Below, one piece after another: positions 32,696-41,539 of a DNA stretch of 64,000 nucleotides; position 1 is the stretch's first letter; each line of letters starts with the position of its first letter. The stretch covers positions 1 to 64,000 of the forward strand of contig CAIQVH010000031.1 of the NCBI GenBank assembly GCA_903875215.1. Direction: 5' to 3'. The stretch comes from an uncultured Anaerolineae bacterium. Lineage in GTDB: Bacteria; Chloroflexota; Anaerolineae; Anaerolineales; Villigracilaceae. Position numbers and translations under genes: made by a program. The notes beneath the pieces were generated by a model. The model worked only from the letters and a program-made list of their open reading frames with translations. It was not told where the DNA came from and did no database searches.

Positions 32696-33889
32696 TTAAA
32701 ACACCACCTTCAACGCTTTCAAGTGCAGGCTGAAGGTGCTACCCTGCCCGGGCTGGCTTTGCACGGTGATGCGCCCATTATGCTGTTTGATGACCTGGTT
32801 GGCGATGGGAAGCCCCAGCCCTACTCCCCGAAAAAGCTGCTCACCGCTTTTTTCGATATGGTAGAAACGGTCAAATATCCGTGCCAGCTGTTCCCGTTCA
32901 ATGCCGATACCGTTATCGCTGACCCGAACCACAACTGTGCCGTTTTCTTCGTAGACTGCAACCATTACCTGGCCGCCATTGGGGCTGAATTTGATGGCAT
33001 TATCTACCAGGGACATCAGGGCGCGCTCGAGGGTCTTGGGGTCGCCTGAGACGCGCGGAAGATTGGGGTCAATTTCTAGGTGCTGGACGACCATATTGGC
33101 GGCGGCGATGTTCTGGTATTTTTGGATTACTTCCCGGGTCAGGCTGCCCATATCCACCGGCTGGAATTTTGGCAGGATCATGTCCATTTCTTGCAGGAAG
33201 AGAATGTCATTTACCAGCGCGGTGATTTGTTGAATGTTGCGGGAGATGGTGTCAATTGTATCGGGCAGCTTGGTGCCGGTGATCGCGCCGCGTTGAATCA
33301 ATTGCAGAAAGCCGCCGGCCGCCATCAGTGGAGTGCGTAATTCGTGGGCAATGTTGTTCAGAAATTCCCTGCGGGCCAGTTCGTGTTCGGCCAGTTTTTC
33401 ATAGGCCAGGCCCAGTTCGTTGGCGCGCATACGCAGGTCTTCAATGGCCATTTTGTCATTTTCGCGCAGGCGGCTTGAGATTTCCCGTACCATGGCGATG
33501 GAGACACTGGATGAGTTGCGCAGGACGGAATCAAAATCTTCTTTTTCGATTTCGAGAACGGAAACTGTCTCGGTGGTGGTGACTGTGGCGGCGCGGGGCG
33601 CGTTATGGATGAGCGCCATCTCGCCAAAGAAATCTCCGCTTTGTAATGTTTTTAGCTGGCGTTTTTCAGCGTTGTTGATCGTCTTGGTGACTTCCACCTG
33701 ACCGGTCAGCAGGATATAGAATTTTGATTCCTCCTGCCCTTCATGAGTGAGGATTGTGCCGGGAGGATATTGATGGATCTGGCTACAAAAGAGCAGTTCT
33801 TCGATTTCGCGCGGGGTGATGCCCGGGAAGGCGCGTGGAATGATGTTTTTGGGCTCTGGGAGGGGGGGATTAAGGGGCGTTGGATTCAT
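32696..33889 (-). CDS. Sensor histidine kinase with N-terminal cyclic-nucleotide-binding domain
   Basis: 397 residues, soluble. Residues 25-145 are a cNMP-binding domain with PPGTILTHEGQ and the phosphate-binding cassette FGEMALIHNAPRAATV, whose Arg normally grips the cyclic phosphate. A helical stretch leads to the HisKA domain with phospho-acceptor His182 in NNIAHELRTPL. The HATPase domain shows VDNAIKFSP (N box), VSDNGIGIE and GVGLGLPIA (G boxes). It therefore could sense cAMP or cGMP directly. No response regulator is adjacent. It overlaps the upstream hydrolase gene by 4 nt. Confidence 0.92.
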   Translation of the reverse strand: MNPTPLNPPLPEPKNIIPRAFPGITPREIEELLFCSQIHQYPPGTILTHEGQEESKFYILLTGQVEVTKTINNAEKRQLKTLQSGDFFGEMALIHNAPRAATVTTTETVSVLEIEKEDFDSVLRNSSSVSIAMVREISSRLRENDKMAIEDLRMRANELGLAYEKLAEHELARREFLNNIAHELRTPLMAAGGFLQLIQRGAITGTKLPDTIDTISRNIQQITALVNDILFLQEMDMILPKFQPVDMGSLTREVIQKYQNIAAANMVVQHLEIDPNLPRVSGDPKTLERALMSLVDNAIKFSPNGGQVMVAVYEENGTVVVRVSDNGIGIEREQLARIFDRFYHIEKSGEQLFRGVGLGLPIANQVIKQHNGRITVQSQPGQGSTFSLHLKALKVVF

Positions 33890-34890
33890 TGGCGGATGGC
33901 TTCCATCAAAAAGGCAAGTAATTTACTCCCGAATCCGTTTTCCATTTTGCGGGGCACCAGGAAATCCTGGCCATGCTTTTTCCCAGTATAGCCAATATAT
34001 TCATAATTGGCCTGGTTAGCCACGCTGGTGCAGGTAACCGCAGTATCGCCGTCGTTGGCGGCATACATGCAGCGGACAGGCTTTCCGGCATTGGCGACTC
34101 GTGCGGCATTGGAGGCCCAGTCTTGCCCGAGCCAGCTGTTGGGAGAGATGGCAAAAACGGCGATGCAGCCTTCCTCGCAGGTATCTACCGTTGCATCTGC
34201 GCCGATGCTGGTGCCAAAGCCAATGATGCGGTTCGGGTCGGCGCCGGGCAGCATGCGGGCCAGGGCGTAGGCGGCGCGGGCATCCATCAGGTACCAGTTT
34301 TTCGCTTCATTCGTAAGCTCGGCGACGGAGGTTCCGCCGCTTTCACCATGCCCGCGGAAATCAAAGGTCAGGACGTTGAAGCTGACATCCGGGGGCAGCG
34401 GGGGGAGTTGGCCCCCGGCACTGGGGGTGGGGCTGATGACTACTGCGCCACCGACCGGGTAATTTTGCAGCCAGGGGATCAGCGTGCTTTCATTCCAGGC
34501 ATATTTTTGATCACTATGGAATTGGTGCATCATGACCACGGTGGGAGAATTGGGCAGCGCGGCGGGGTAAAAATAGCCGACGAGTTCCTGGCCGTCTTCG
34601 GTGATAAAGCGCACCTGCTCGCCGTTGCGGTTGTGCACAATCGCGGTGACCGTGGCTGCCTGGGAAGTCAGGGCGGGTGGGGGGGTGTTGCTTGGTTCAA
34701 TGGTGATGGTCGCCCGCCGGGTGGGGGTGGGGTAGGGCGTGGCGGAGGCGGCGGGGGTGCGGGTCAGTGTGGGGGCCGAAGTGAGTGTGGGCGGCACGGT
34801 TGGAGCTGCCGGCGGGGCGATTCCGACGGTGCAGGCCATCATAAAAATGATGGATAGCAAGGCTAGTTCGAGTCGTTGGGTTCGGGTCAT
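33886..34890 (-). CDS. Alpha/beta-hydrolase lipoprotein
   Basis: 334 residues. The signal peptide ends in MMAC, a plausible lipobox, then a Thr/Pro-rich linker of about 50 residues. The hydrolase domain has VVMMHQFHSDQ (oxyanion side), LTFDFRGHGESGG, the nucleophile elbow GFGTSIGA, and the late His in YTGKKHGQDFL. It resembles dienelactone-hydrolase/BAAT-type esterases. It is probably an outer-face esterase of unknown substrate. It overlaps the kinase gene by 4 nt, so the two may be functionally tied. Confidence 0.82.
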   Translation of the reverse strand: MTRTQRLELALLSIIFMMACTVGIAPPAAPTVPPTLTSAPTLTRTPAASATPYPTPTRRATITIEPSNTPPPALTSQAATVTAIVHNRNGEQVRFITEDGQELVGYFYPAALPNSPTVVMMHQFHSDQKYAWNESTLIPWLQNYPVGGAVVISPTPSAGGQLPPLPPDVSFNVLTFDFRGHGESGGTSVAELTNEAKNWYLMDARAAYALARMLPGADPNRIIGFGTSIGADATVDTCEEGCIAVFAISPNSWLGQDWASNAARVANAGKPVRCMYAANDGDTAVTCTSVANQANYEYIGYTGKKHGQDFLVPRKMENGFGSKLLAFLMEAIRQ

Positions 34891-34931
34891 AGGACTTCTA
34901 AGGTTGGGTAGATAATTTTGGGAGGGTGCTT

Positions 34932-35417
34932 CTACAGTTTATAGCCGATCATACGAAGGAAGTTTTTGCGCCAGGTTTTCCCTTCGGCATCCTCGATGCC
35001 GAGCGGGGAGGCGCCATCCACCACGCCAAGGATGCCGCGACCCTGCCCGGTTTCGGCGATCAACACCTGGGTGGGGTTGGCGGTCGCGCAGAAGACGCGG
35101 GCTACTTCCGGGACATTTTTCACGGCGTTCAGTATGTTAATAGGGTAAAAGCCTTCGGCCAGGAACAGGATGAAGGAATGTCCTGCCCCGATGGCCAGGG
35201 CGTTTTTGGCGGCCAGATCCATCATGGTGTCGTCGGTGCCGCTGGTGCGTACCAGGCATTTGCCGCTGGCTTCACAAAAGGCCACGCCGAACTTGATGCC
35301 CGGCACAGCATTGACCAGGGCTTCGTGCAGGTCTTCCACAGTCTTGATGAAATGTGATTGGCCGAGGATGAAGTTGATCGCTTCGGGTTTTTCGATCTGG
35401 ACCAGTTTGATTTCCAT
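34932..35417 (-). CDS. Adenosine-specific kinase family protein (DUF355)
   Basis: 161 residues, matching over the full length a small archaeal/bacterial family labelled adenosine-specific kinase: start [20 protein letters not shown], then [40 protein letters not shown] and [20 protein letters not shown]. The family name rests on structural ligand data, and the reaction is not well established. It may relate to adenosine made by the DUF62 enzyme at 25938, which is inference. Confidence 0.82.
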   Translation of the reverse strand: MEIKLVQIEKPEAINFILGQSHFIKTVEDLHEALVNAVPGIKFGVAFCEASGKCLVRTSGTDDTMMDLAAKNALAIGAGHSFILFLAEGFYPINILNAVKNVPEVARVFCATANPTQVLIAETGQGRGILGVVDGASPLGIEDAEGKTWRKNFLRMIGYKL

Positions 35418-35458
35418 GGGAATCTCCGCGGGTTAAGTGAGAGTGGACCGGCGGGCGG

Positions 35459-36271
35459 TTATTTGCGCGGCGGCCAGGGGAAAAAGGCGCTCGTCCGGGC
35501 CATGTATTCAGCGTAGCCTGGGCGGGTTTGCAGGGTGCGCTCGAGCAGGGTGACGCCCGAGACGCGCATTAACAGGAAGGTCATCAACAGCGGGGCGAAG
35601 AAGGTCCACCAGCCGCCGGCGGCCAGGGCGATCAGGTAGAAGCCCCACCATTGGGTTGCGTCGCCGAAGTAATTGGGGTGGCGGGTGTATTTCCACAGGC
35701 CAGTGGTGAGCAGTTTTCCGCGGTTGGATGGGTCTTTCTTGAAGCGGGCCAGTTGCCAGTCGCCGAGGGCTTCAAAGGTGTAGCCGGTCAGCCAGACCAG
35801 GATCCCGAGAAAATCCAACGGGTGAGGGAATGGCCCGTTATGCGGATATTGCCCGGAGATGATTGGCGCAGCGATGATCCAGAGCAGCAGGCCTTGCAAG
35901 AGGAAGACTTTGAACAAGGAAATCCACCACCAGCGCGGGCCGTTTTCTTCGCGCCAGGTGGCATATCGAAAGTCTTCCGGCTGGCTGTGGTTGCGCAAGA
36001 AAATGTGCAAGCTCAGACGCAGACCCCACAGGCTGACGAGGGCTGTCACCAGCCAGCTGCGCCCGACGGAAAGCGCGGTGGCCTCGTAGGAGAGGCTCAG
36101 GTAGGTTTCGCGCAATGCCAGGGCAACCAGCCAGGCGATGATTACAAATCCGGTGCCCCAGAAACTGTCGACGATGCTGGCATTTTTGAGCGGCAGGCTG
36201 ACCAGCCAGAGCAGAATCATCAGCAGGAGGATCGCACCGCCGCTGAGCAGAAAGAGAGTTCCCAGGCTCAT
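35459..36271 (-). CDS. DUF1295 / steroid-reductase-like membrane protein
   Basis: 270 residues, about six helices. The C-terminal signature LLTTGLWKYTRHPNYFGDATQWWGFYL and LLERTLQTRPGYAEYMARTSAFFPWPP match the DUF1295/isoprenylcysteine-methyltransferase-like fold, which binds NADPH or SAM. Activity unknown. ATG at 36271 overlaps the previous gene by 4 nt (ATGA), so it is translationally coupled. Confidence 0.85.
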   Translation of the reverse strand: MSLGTLFLLSGGAILLLMILLWLVSLPLKNASIVDSFWGTGFVIIAWLVALALRETYLSLSYEATALSVGRSWLVTALVSLWGLRLSLHIFLRNHSQPEDFRYATWREENGPRWWWISLFKVFLLQGLLLWIIAAPIISGQYPHNGPFPHPLDFLGILVWLTGYTFEALGDWQLARFKKDPSNRGKLLTTGLWKYTRHPNYFGDATQWWGFYLIALAAGGWWTFFAPLLMTFLLMRVSGVTLLERTLQTRPGYAEYMARTSAFFPWPPRK

Positions 36272-36606
36272 GGCAGAACCAGGATGATCCCAAAGACGAT
36301 TTCGACAACCAGGCTGATCCAGTTGGATCGGATGGAGGCCAGGTCGACAAAAATGCTGACCAGACGAACGGCGCCGATGCCCAGGTAGCCCCACCCAAGC
36401 ATGGCGTAAGTGTTGCCGCCCAGCACGAGTGGAACGATGCCAAGCGCGATGAACAGCCCGCCCAGCACAGAGCGGATTTCACTTATCCCGCGTCCGCCGA
36501 CCGGCTGCAGGCCGGTGAAGCCGGGTGTGGAGAGCGGCGCGAACAGGCTCAGCCCTCCGGTGGCAAGTGTCAGGACAGCCGCAATGATTTTTAAGATTGG
36601 CAGCAT
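36268..36606 (-). CDS. Small DUF4345-like membrane protein
   Basis: 112 residues, four helices. GGRGISEIRSVLGGLFIALGI and YLGIGAVRLVSIFVD resemble the DUF4345 family of unknown function. ATG at 36606 follows GGAGAACCC. It sits between rsmD and the DUF1295 gene. Confidence 0.7.
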   Translation of the reverse strand: MLPILKIIAAVLTLATGGLSLFAPLSTPGFTGLQPVGGRGISEIRSVLGGLFIALGIVPLVLGGNTYAMLGWGYLGIGAVRLVSIFVDLASIRSNWISLVVEIVFGIILVLP

Positions 36607-36616
36607 GGGTTCTCCT

Positions 36617-37171
36617 TCAGCTTTTTTTCTCATAAAAGACAAGCAACGTGCTTCCATATTTACGCTCGTCAAATTTCTGCAGGCAGACAAGTTCGACATC
36701 CTGGTACTCGCGTGGGTGAATCTGGATGATGATTTCGCCAGAATCACTCAGCCAGGCCGGGTTTTCGTCGACCAGTTTGAGGGCCTGCGACCACATCTCT
36801 TTGTACTGCGGTGGAGCAATATAAACAAAGTCGAACTGGCGTTCGGGTGCGCCGCGCAGCATGGCGAAGGCGTCGCCGCGTTTCACTTCAGATTGCTGGC
36901 TGAAGCCGCAGATTGCCAGGTTTTCTTTGATCGTTTCGATTGGCAGGCGATTCAAATCTGAAAAGCGGATGAAAGCCGCGCCGCGGCTGAGCGCTTCGAT
37001 GCCGATCGCCCCGGTTCCGCCGAAAACGTCCCACCAGCTCGACTCAATCACTTCACCGCCGAGGATGTTAAACAAAGCTTCCTTGACCATATCCGTGACC
37101 GGCCGGGTGGTGTCGCCGGGTACGGATTTCAACTTACGGCCTTTGGCTTTTCCCGCAATAATCCGCAGCAT
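36617..37171 (-). CDS. rsmD: 16S rRNA guanine-N2 methyltransferase RsmD
   Basis: Methylates G966 of 16S rRNA. 184 residues. Start MLRIIAGKAKGRKLKSV, TRPVTDMVKEALFNIL and the SAM-binding WWDVFGGTGAIGIEALSRGA are characteristic. The catalytic (N/D)PPY motif reads APPQY (about residues 118-122), so the first position is Ala, which is unusual. Its ATG overlaps the stop of the URO-D-like gene by 1 nt (TGATG). Confidence 0.88.
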   Translation of the reverse strand: MLRIIAGKAKGRKLKSVPGDTTRPVTDMVKEALFNILGGEVIESSWWDVFGGTGAIGIEALSRGAAFIRFSDLNRLPIETIKENLAICGFSQQSEVKRGDAFAMLRGAPERQFDFVYIAPPQYKEMWSQALKLVDENPAWLSDSGEIIIQIHPREYQDVELVCLQKFDERKYGSTLLVFYEKKS

Positions 37172-38151
37172 CAGACTTCCATTGCCTTTCTGACGGCCAT
37201 CAGGTTGCCGTGCGGGGCGATCACCTCGACGACACAGCCGGTACCGACTAGCAGGCGTTCCCCGTTGGTTTGTTCCAGTGCGTTATGGATCTCAGCGCGC
37301 AGGGCGGCTGGGCTGCCATAAACCAGCGTTTCGCGGCGCAAGCCACCGCAAGCGGAGGCGCGCGTACGGGCCAGCCCTTCGGCCAGGTTGGGGGCAGTGT
37401 CGCGGTCGTGCCAGTTGATGAAATGCACCGGGTAATCGCTGATGCTGCTGAAGTAGACGTTTTCACCGTGCAGGTGCAACATATTACACCACAGCGAGCG
37501 TGCCGACTCGAGCGTTTTCAAGTCGAATGCGCGCCCAAACTCGTTGAATTCGTCGCGGGTCAGCAGCTGCGCCTGGGCGTGCTGCACGGCGTAGAAAATT
37601 CCGTCAATCAGGCCCAGCGTGCGCGCAGCGCGGATAAACCGTCGCGTGCTTTCAGCAATCACATCCAGTCCGCGCCAGACCAGGTCGGGTTTTTTGCGCA
37701 GGTGCGCCAAGAGTGTCTCGCCTCCCGCCAGGTTTTTTGCCTGCGCCAGCGGTGAGAAAACCGTCTGCAGGATGGGTGTCTCGGGGTCGAGTTCGGCGCG
37801 CAGGATGGATAAACATTTCAGTTGGGCCGCCAGGTGCGGGGATTCGGCGTCCAAAACTGGCAGTTGGGTCCAGTCTTCCGGGGCGAGGATGATCCGGCGT
37901 GTGTAACGTCGTGTTCCTTCGGCGGCGCCCTCCCAGGCATCTTCCGCGCCCCAGTCTTTGAGACAGAAGGAAGAAGCCGGGGTAACCTTGACCAGATCCC
38001 AATCGTATACCCGCTGCCAGTTCAGGGTGGCGGCGGCCAGGGTTTCCGGCGATTGATCATCCACGGGGAAATGCCGCCAAAGGGCCACCGGCGGCCGGTC
38101 GAGGTATGTGCCCGACATTGCGGCTTCAATCCGCTCACGATGAGTGGTCAT
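37171..38151 (-). CDS. Uroporphyrinogen-decarboxylase-like protein
   Basis: 326 residues with the URO-D fold: DRPPVALWRHFPVDDQ at the start, YDWDLVKVTPA, and a C-terminal GTGCVVEVIAPHGNLMA. It lacks the N-terminal substrate-binding motif of true HemE, so it more likely belongs to the cobalamin/methyl-transfer branch (MtaA/MtbA-like) or another URO-D subgroup. The Cys in GTGCVVEV is in the place of a metal ligand of such methyltransferases. Neighbours give no clear pathway. Confidence 0.78.
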   Translation of the reverse strand: MTTHRERIEAAMSGTYLDRPPVALWRHFPVDDQSPETLAAATLNWQRVYDWDLVKVTPASSFCLKDWGAEDAWEGAAEGTRRYTRRIILAPEDWTQLPVLDAESPHLAAQLKCLSILRAELDPETPILQTVFSPLAQAKNLAGGETLLAHLRKKPDLVWRGLDVIAESTRRFIRAARTLGLIDGIFYAVQHAQAQLLTRDEFNEFGRAFDLKTLESARSLWCNMLHLHGENVYFSSISDYPVHFINWHDRDTAPNLAEGLARTRASACGGLRRETLVYGSPAALRAEIHNALEQTNGERLLVGTGCVVEVIAPHGNLMAVRKAMEV

Positions 38152-38765
38152 ACGATGCGCCTTTCCGCCGCATCATAGGCGGCGATTTCGAGTTGAGCGG
38201 CCGGGCTGTGTGGGTAATCCCCGGCAAACAGACTCCAGACCAGCTGGTCGCATTTGTGATCATAAAAAGTACTGCGATCCTTGAGCGTGGCTTCATGAGT
38301 ATAGCCCAATTTCCGCGGAACTGCTGCCGAGCGAACGTTTTCTGTTGCGCAGTGGATCTCCACCCGCTCGACCCGGTGGAGTTCAAACGCCACGCGGGTC
38401 AGGGCCGCGCTGGCTTCGGTGGCAAAGCCACGGTTCAGGTAATCTTTGTGGATCCAGTAACCAATTTCCAGCGCGTTGGGGCCCACCCGGCGATGCAGAC
38501 CGGTGCCGCCGAGCAGGCGGGTTTCTTGCAGGTTGAAAATCCCAAAAACATATTCAACATCCTGGTCAAAATTGGCGCGAAAGCGGCGCAAATGACTGAT
38601 CTTGACTTCAACGCTTTCCGGTTCCGAGGCTGCCCAGGGCATCCATGGGCGCAAATGCTCAAGACTTTCTGTGATTGCAGCCGCGAGAAGGGGCGCATCG
38701 CAGGGGTTGTAACAACGCAGAACCAACTGCGGCGTCACGATGCGGTAGGCGGGGATGAACGGCAT
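38148..38765 (-). CDS. GNAT acetyltransferase, RimJ/RimL type
   Basis: 205 residues: LVLRCYNPCDAPLLAAAI at the start, then GIFNLQETRLLGGTGLHRR, NALEIGYWIHKDYLNRGFATEA (acetyl-CoA loop) and NVRSAAVPRKLGYTHE. Probably acetylates an N-terminal or antibiotic amine. It overlaps the next gene by 4 nt. Confidence 0.87.
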   Translation of the reverse strand: MPFIPAYRIVTPQLVLRCYNPCDAPLLAAAITESLEHLRPWMPWAASEPESVEVKISHLRRFRANFDQDVEYVFGIFNLQETRLLGGTGLHRRVGPNALEIGYWIHKDYLNRGFATEASAALTRVAFELHRVERVEIHCATENVRSAAVPRKLGYTHEATLKDRSTFYDHKCDQLVWSLFAGDYPHSPAAQLEIAAYDAAERRIV

Positions 38766-38766
38766 G

Positions 38767-40314
38767 TCATTCCTTTCGTTTGATCAGGCAAAATGCAGCG
38801 CCATCACGGCCGATTGTGGTGACGACTGGCAAATTTCGAAAAGTGGAGCGGATATCCAGGTTGGCGCGGGTGTGAAACAGAACCAAATCACCGGTCTGGA
38901 GATCGGATTCATTTTCCTTGCCCAAGTCTTTAAGCGACAACCCCTGGCTGTAATACGCCGCCAGATCCATTTCACGCTGGACGTGGAGCGTGGTGGCCGG
39001 TTCGTTGGCTTTTACCCACTGAATCGCTTCCCGGTAACAGGTCAGCCAGTATTCAGTTTCATACACCCTGAAAGCGCCACCGGTGCCGCCGGTGAATGCA
39101 TTGTAATAGGCATATTCGTACGGATGCATTTTCACGATGCCCGCCACGCCGGGAAACAACAGGAGCAGTGCCACCAGCGCAAACAGCCGCGGGCGATTTT
39201 GTTCCCACAGCCATTGAAAGGCAAAGCCCATGCCGAGAAAAGCAGGCGGCAGGATGAACAAAAAGTGTCGGAAACCATCATACATGGCTGGAATAAAATA
39301 AACCAGATACGCCAGCATACCCAAAAATAGACCAAAAACCACGAGCAGGGGACGAGGATCGAGTTGTTTTTGAATAAATTTGCGCGTAACCAAAATTAAT
39401 CCAACTCCAAACAGAATCCAGGTGGGTTCTGTCAGGGCGATGGCCAGCATTTGGGGCAGGTAGCGGCGCGGCATGGCGTTGGCGCGGAAGATTTGACCGT
39501 CAAAAAGCACCGCCAGTTCGGTGGGGTTGTTCGACATGTGCTTGAGGACTTCCAGCAGCCTGGGAATGGGTGCGGCCCACAAAAAAGGCCAGAAGATGAA
39601 CATGACGGCGGCTGCGGTCAATCCATACAAGCCAAAGCCGACCCAGCCGCGGCGTGGCAGCCTGGAGAGAAAATACAGGCCGGTCAGCAGCCCGGCCAGC
39701 GGGCCAATGACGCGGATGGCGGAGGTCAGGCCCAGCAGCAGGCTGGCTGAAGCCAGAGCAAGCGGCAGGCGCGGGTCTTTTTCCGGCGCGGTCAGCCTGT
39801 CGACCAGCTCCAGGCCGAGGGTGAGAGCCCAGAGGAAGGCGGCCATGAAGGGCGCATCTTTGGGATTGATGAAGGCATGTCCCCAGAAAACGGGCTGCCA
39901 GGCCAGGAAGGCGGTGGCGGCGGCGGCTGGCCAGGGGTTGTGCCAACGTCGCGCCAGGCGGTAGAAGCCGATCAGCCCGAGTTGAAAGGTGATGAAGTTG
40001 ACCAGGTGCCAGGCGGAGGCCTGGTCGATGCGGAAGAGGCTGCTGAGAGCTTGTTCGACGGGGCGGGCCAACAGCAGGTAGGCCGGGCCGTAGTATTTGT
40101 GGTCTTCGGCGCTGCGCCCGTAGACGGAATCAAAGTCGAAGTCGGGGGAAAAGGCTTGCGGGGTGTAGGCTTTCCAGATCGAGTCGGCGTAATTGTAAAA
40201 GAGGGGTTCATCCCACGACAGTCCGTAGCTGCGAAAGGTCAGCAGACCGGCGGCCAGATTGAGGCTCAGCAGGAGCAGGAGCGGGGTGCGTGGGTGTTTC
40301 AGGAAGCGGAGCAT
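38767..40314 (-). CDS. Glycosyltransferase family 39-like membrane protein
   Basis: 515 residues, about eleven helices with a conserved N-terminal loop GLSWDEPLFYNYADSIW holding the acidic pair typical of GT39/GT83 lipid-linked sugar transferases (Pmt, ArnT). A soluble C-terminal part (YEYAYYNAFTGGTGGAFRVY...) follows. It would use a polyprenyl-phosphate sugar. The acceptor is unknown. Confidence 0.82.
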   Translation of the reverse strand: MLRFLKHPRTPLLLLLSLNLAAGLLTFRSYGLSWDEPLFYNYADSIWKAYTPQAFSPDFDFDSVYGRSAEDHKYYGPAYLLLARPVEQALSSLFRIDQASAWHLVNFITFQLGLIGFYRLARRWHNPWPAAAATAFLAWQPVFWGHAFINPKDAPFMAAFLWALTLGLELVDRLTAPEKDPRLPLALASASLLLGLTSAIRVIGPLAGLLTGLYFLSRLPRRGWVGFGLYGLTAAAVMFIFWPFLWAAPIPRLLEVLKHMSNNPTELAVLFDGQIFRANAMPRRYLPQMLAIALTEPTWILFGVGLILVTRKFIQKQLDPRPLLVVFGLFLGMLAYLVYFIPAMYDGFRHFLFILPPAFLGMGFAFQWLWEQNRPRLFALVALLLLFPGVAGIVKMHPYEYAYYNAFTGGTGGAFRVYETEYWLTCYREAIQWVKANEPATTLHVQREMDLAAYYSQGLSLKDLGKENESDLQTGDLVLFHTRANLDIRSTFRNLPVVTTIGRDGAAFCLIKRKE

Positions 40315-40328
40315 GGGTTCGGTGTGGG

Positions 40329-41519
40329 TCAGAGCTGTTCGAGCAGGGTTTTCATCTCGAGTTCTTCGTCTTTTTGTTGATGGAAGTATTCGGTCATAAA
40401 GGAGGAGCGGCGCAGGCGCAGAGCGGTGGGCGCGACAGCGGCCAGGTGCGCGGCAAGGACGGTGGCGCAGCCTTCGGCGGCGGCGTAGGCGCGCGCGGCT
40501 TCAAACCAGGTGATTTCGGCGCGGAGCGAGTCGATGCCCATTTTTTGGATCAGTTCAATGGCGTGTGAGGCGAGTGAGTCGGGCAGGCGTACGCGTGGCA
40601 GCAGTTGGCGGGCGGTTTGCAGTTCTTCGCGCGCAGTGGCGATTTCTGTGGCATACAGGTTGATCATGGCGCGCGGGTTGGATTGGTAGGCCTGCACGCG
40701 GCGGTAGGCTTCGAGGCGGTCGTTGTTGTTTTCGAGCCCGCGGACGATGACGCGCAGGCCAAATCGATCCAAAATCTGTGGGCGTAGTTTGCCTTCTTCG
40801 GGGTTCATTGAGCCTATCAGCACAAAGCGGGCGCGATAGGTGGCTGCGACCGGGCCGCGGCGCACGGTGTACAGGCCCTGGGCGGCGGCATCCAGGATGG
40901 CGTCCATAATGTCATCGCCTAGCAGGTTGATTTCGTCTATGTAGAGCAGGTTTTTATCGGCCTGAGCCAGGATCCCGCGCCGGATGCGCATGCGTTCCTG
41001 GACGGCGGCGCGTTCATCCAGGCCTCCGACGACGTCTTCGAGACGGGCGTTGAGTGGTAGTTCCACCAGCCGCACCTGATCTGGGGCGGTGAGAGGGGTT
41101 CCCTGGGCATATTTTTGGGCGCATTCCGGGCAGACGGCGTCGATTCCGCTGGTTTCAATGTCTTCGGGTTGGCAGCCGTAGTGGCAGGTGGAGCGCTCAA
41201 TGCTCGGCAGCAGGTCGAGCAGGGAGCGGACGGCGGTGGTTTTTCCGGTGCCGCGTGGGCCGACGAGCAGGATTCCGCCAATATTGGGGTTGATCAGGCC
41301 GAGCAGCAGCGCCAGCTTCATCTCGGTTTGCCCAACCAGGGCAAGGAAAGGGAAGGGCAACGCTTCGGCCAGACCGGCATCCCCCAGTTGGTCGAGATTT
41401 TTGCTGATTTCTTTGACGGAGGCGAAATCGAGCAACTCTTTGAGCGATCGAAAATTGTGCGCAGGTTGTCCGGCGGGCAGCTGGTCGCCGATTTCGGGGG
41501 AGGGTTCTGGCGTGGTCAT
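40329..41519 (-). CDS. Magnesium-chelatase-like AAA+ ATPase (BchI/ChlI family)
   Basis: 396 residues. Walker A LVGPRGTGKTT, Walker B NLLYIDEINLL, and the sensor stretch FVLIGSMNPEEGKLRPQILDRFGL match BchI. An insertion CHYGCQ...CPECAQK (four Cys, residues about 113-140) could hold zinc; similar inserts occur in BchI. There is no BchH or BchD in the window, and no other pigment gene, so a role in Mg-porphyrin synthesis is unlikely here. More likely it is a MoxR/CbbQ-type or cobalt-chelatase-related ATPase. Confidence 0.83.
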   Translation of the reverse strand: MTTPEPSPEIGDQLPAGQPAHNFRSLKELLDFASVKEISKNLDQLGDAGLAEALPFPFLALVGQTEMKLALLLGLINPNIGGILLVGPRGTGKTTAVRSLLDLLPSIERSTCHYGCQPEDIETSGIDAVCPECAQKYAQGTPLTAPDQVRLVELPLNARLEDVVGGLDERAAVQERMRIRRGILAQADKNLLYIDEINLLGDDIMDAILDAAAQGLYTVRRGPVAATYRARFVLIGSMNPEEGKLRPQILDRFGLRVIVRGLENNNDRLEAYRRVQAYQSNPRAMINLYATEIATAREELQTARQLLPRVRLPDSLASHAIELIQKMGIDSLRAEITWFEAARAYAAAEGCATVLAAHLAAVAPTALRLRRSSFMTEYFHQQKDEELEMKTLLEQL

Positions 41520-41539
41520 GATTCCTCGGGCGCGGCCGG

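Noticed and set aside
33973..34857. Plus-strand frame opposite the lipoprotein hydrolase
   Set aside because: Gly-rich translation mirrors the Thr/Pro linker of the real gene; no start signal.
37171..38151. hemE (uroporphyrinogen decarboxylase)
   Set aside because: The characteristic HemE N-terminal substrate motif is missing; only the broader URO-D-like family is supported.
40329..41519. Evidence of photosynthesis from the BchI-like gene
   Set aside because: There are no other pigment or reaction-centre genes in the window; BchI-like ATPases also occur in non-phototrophs.
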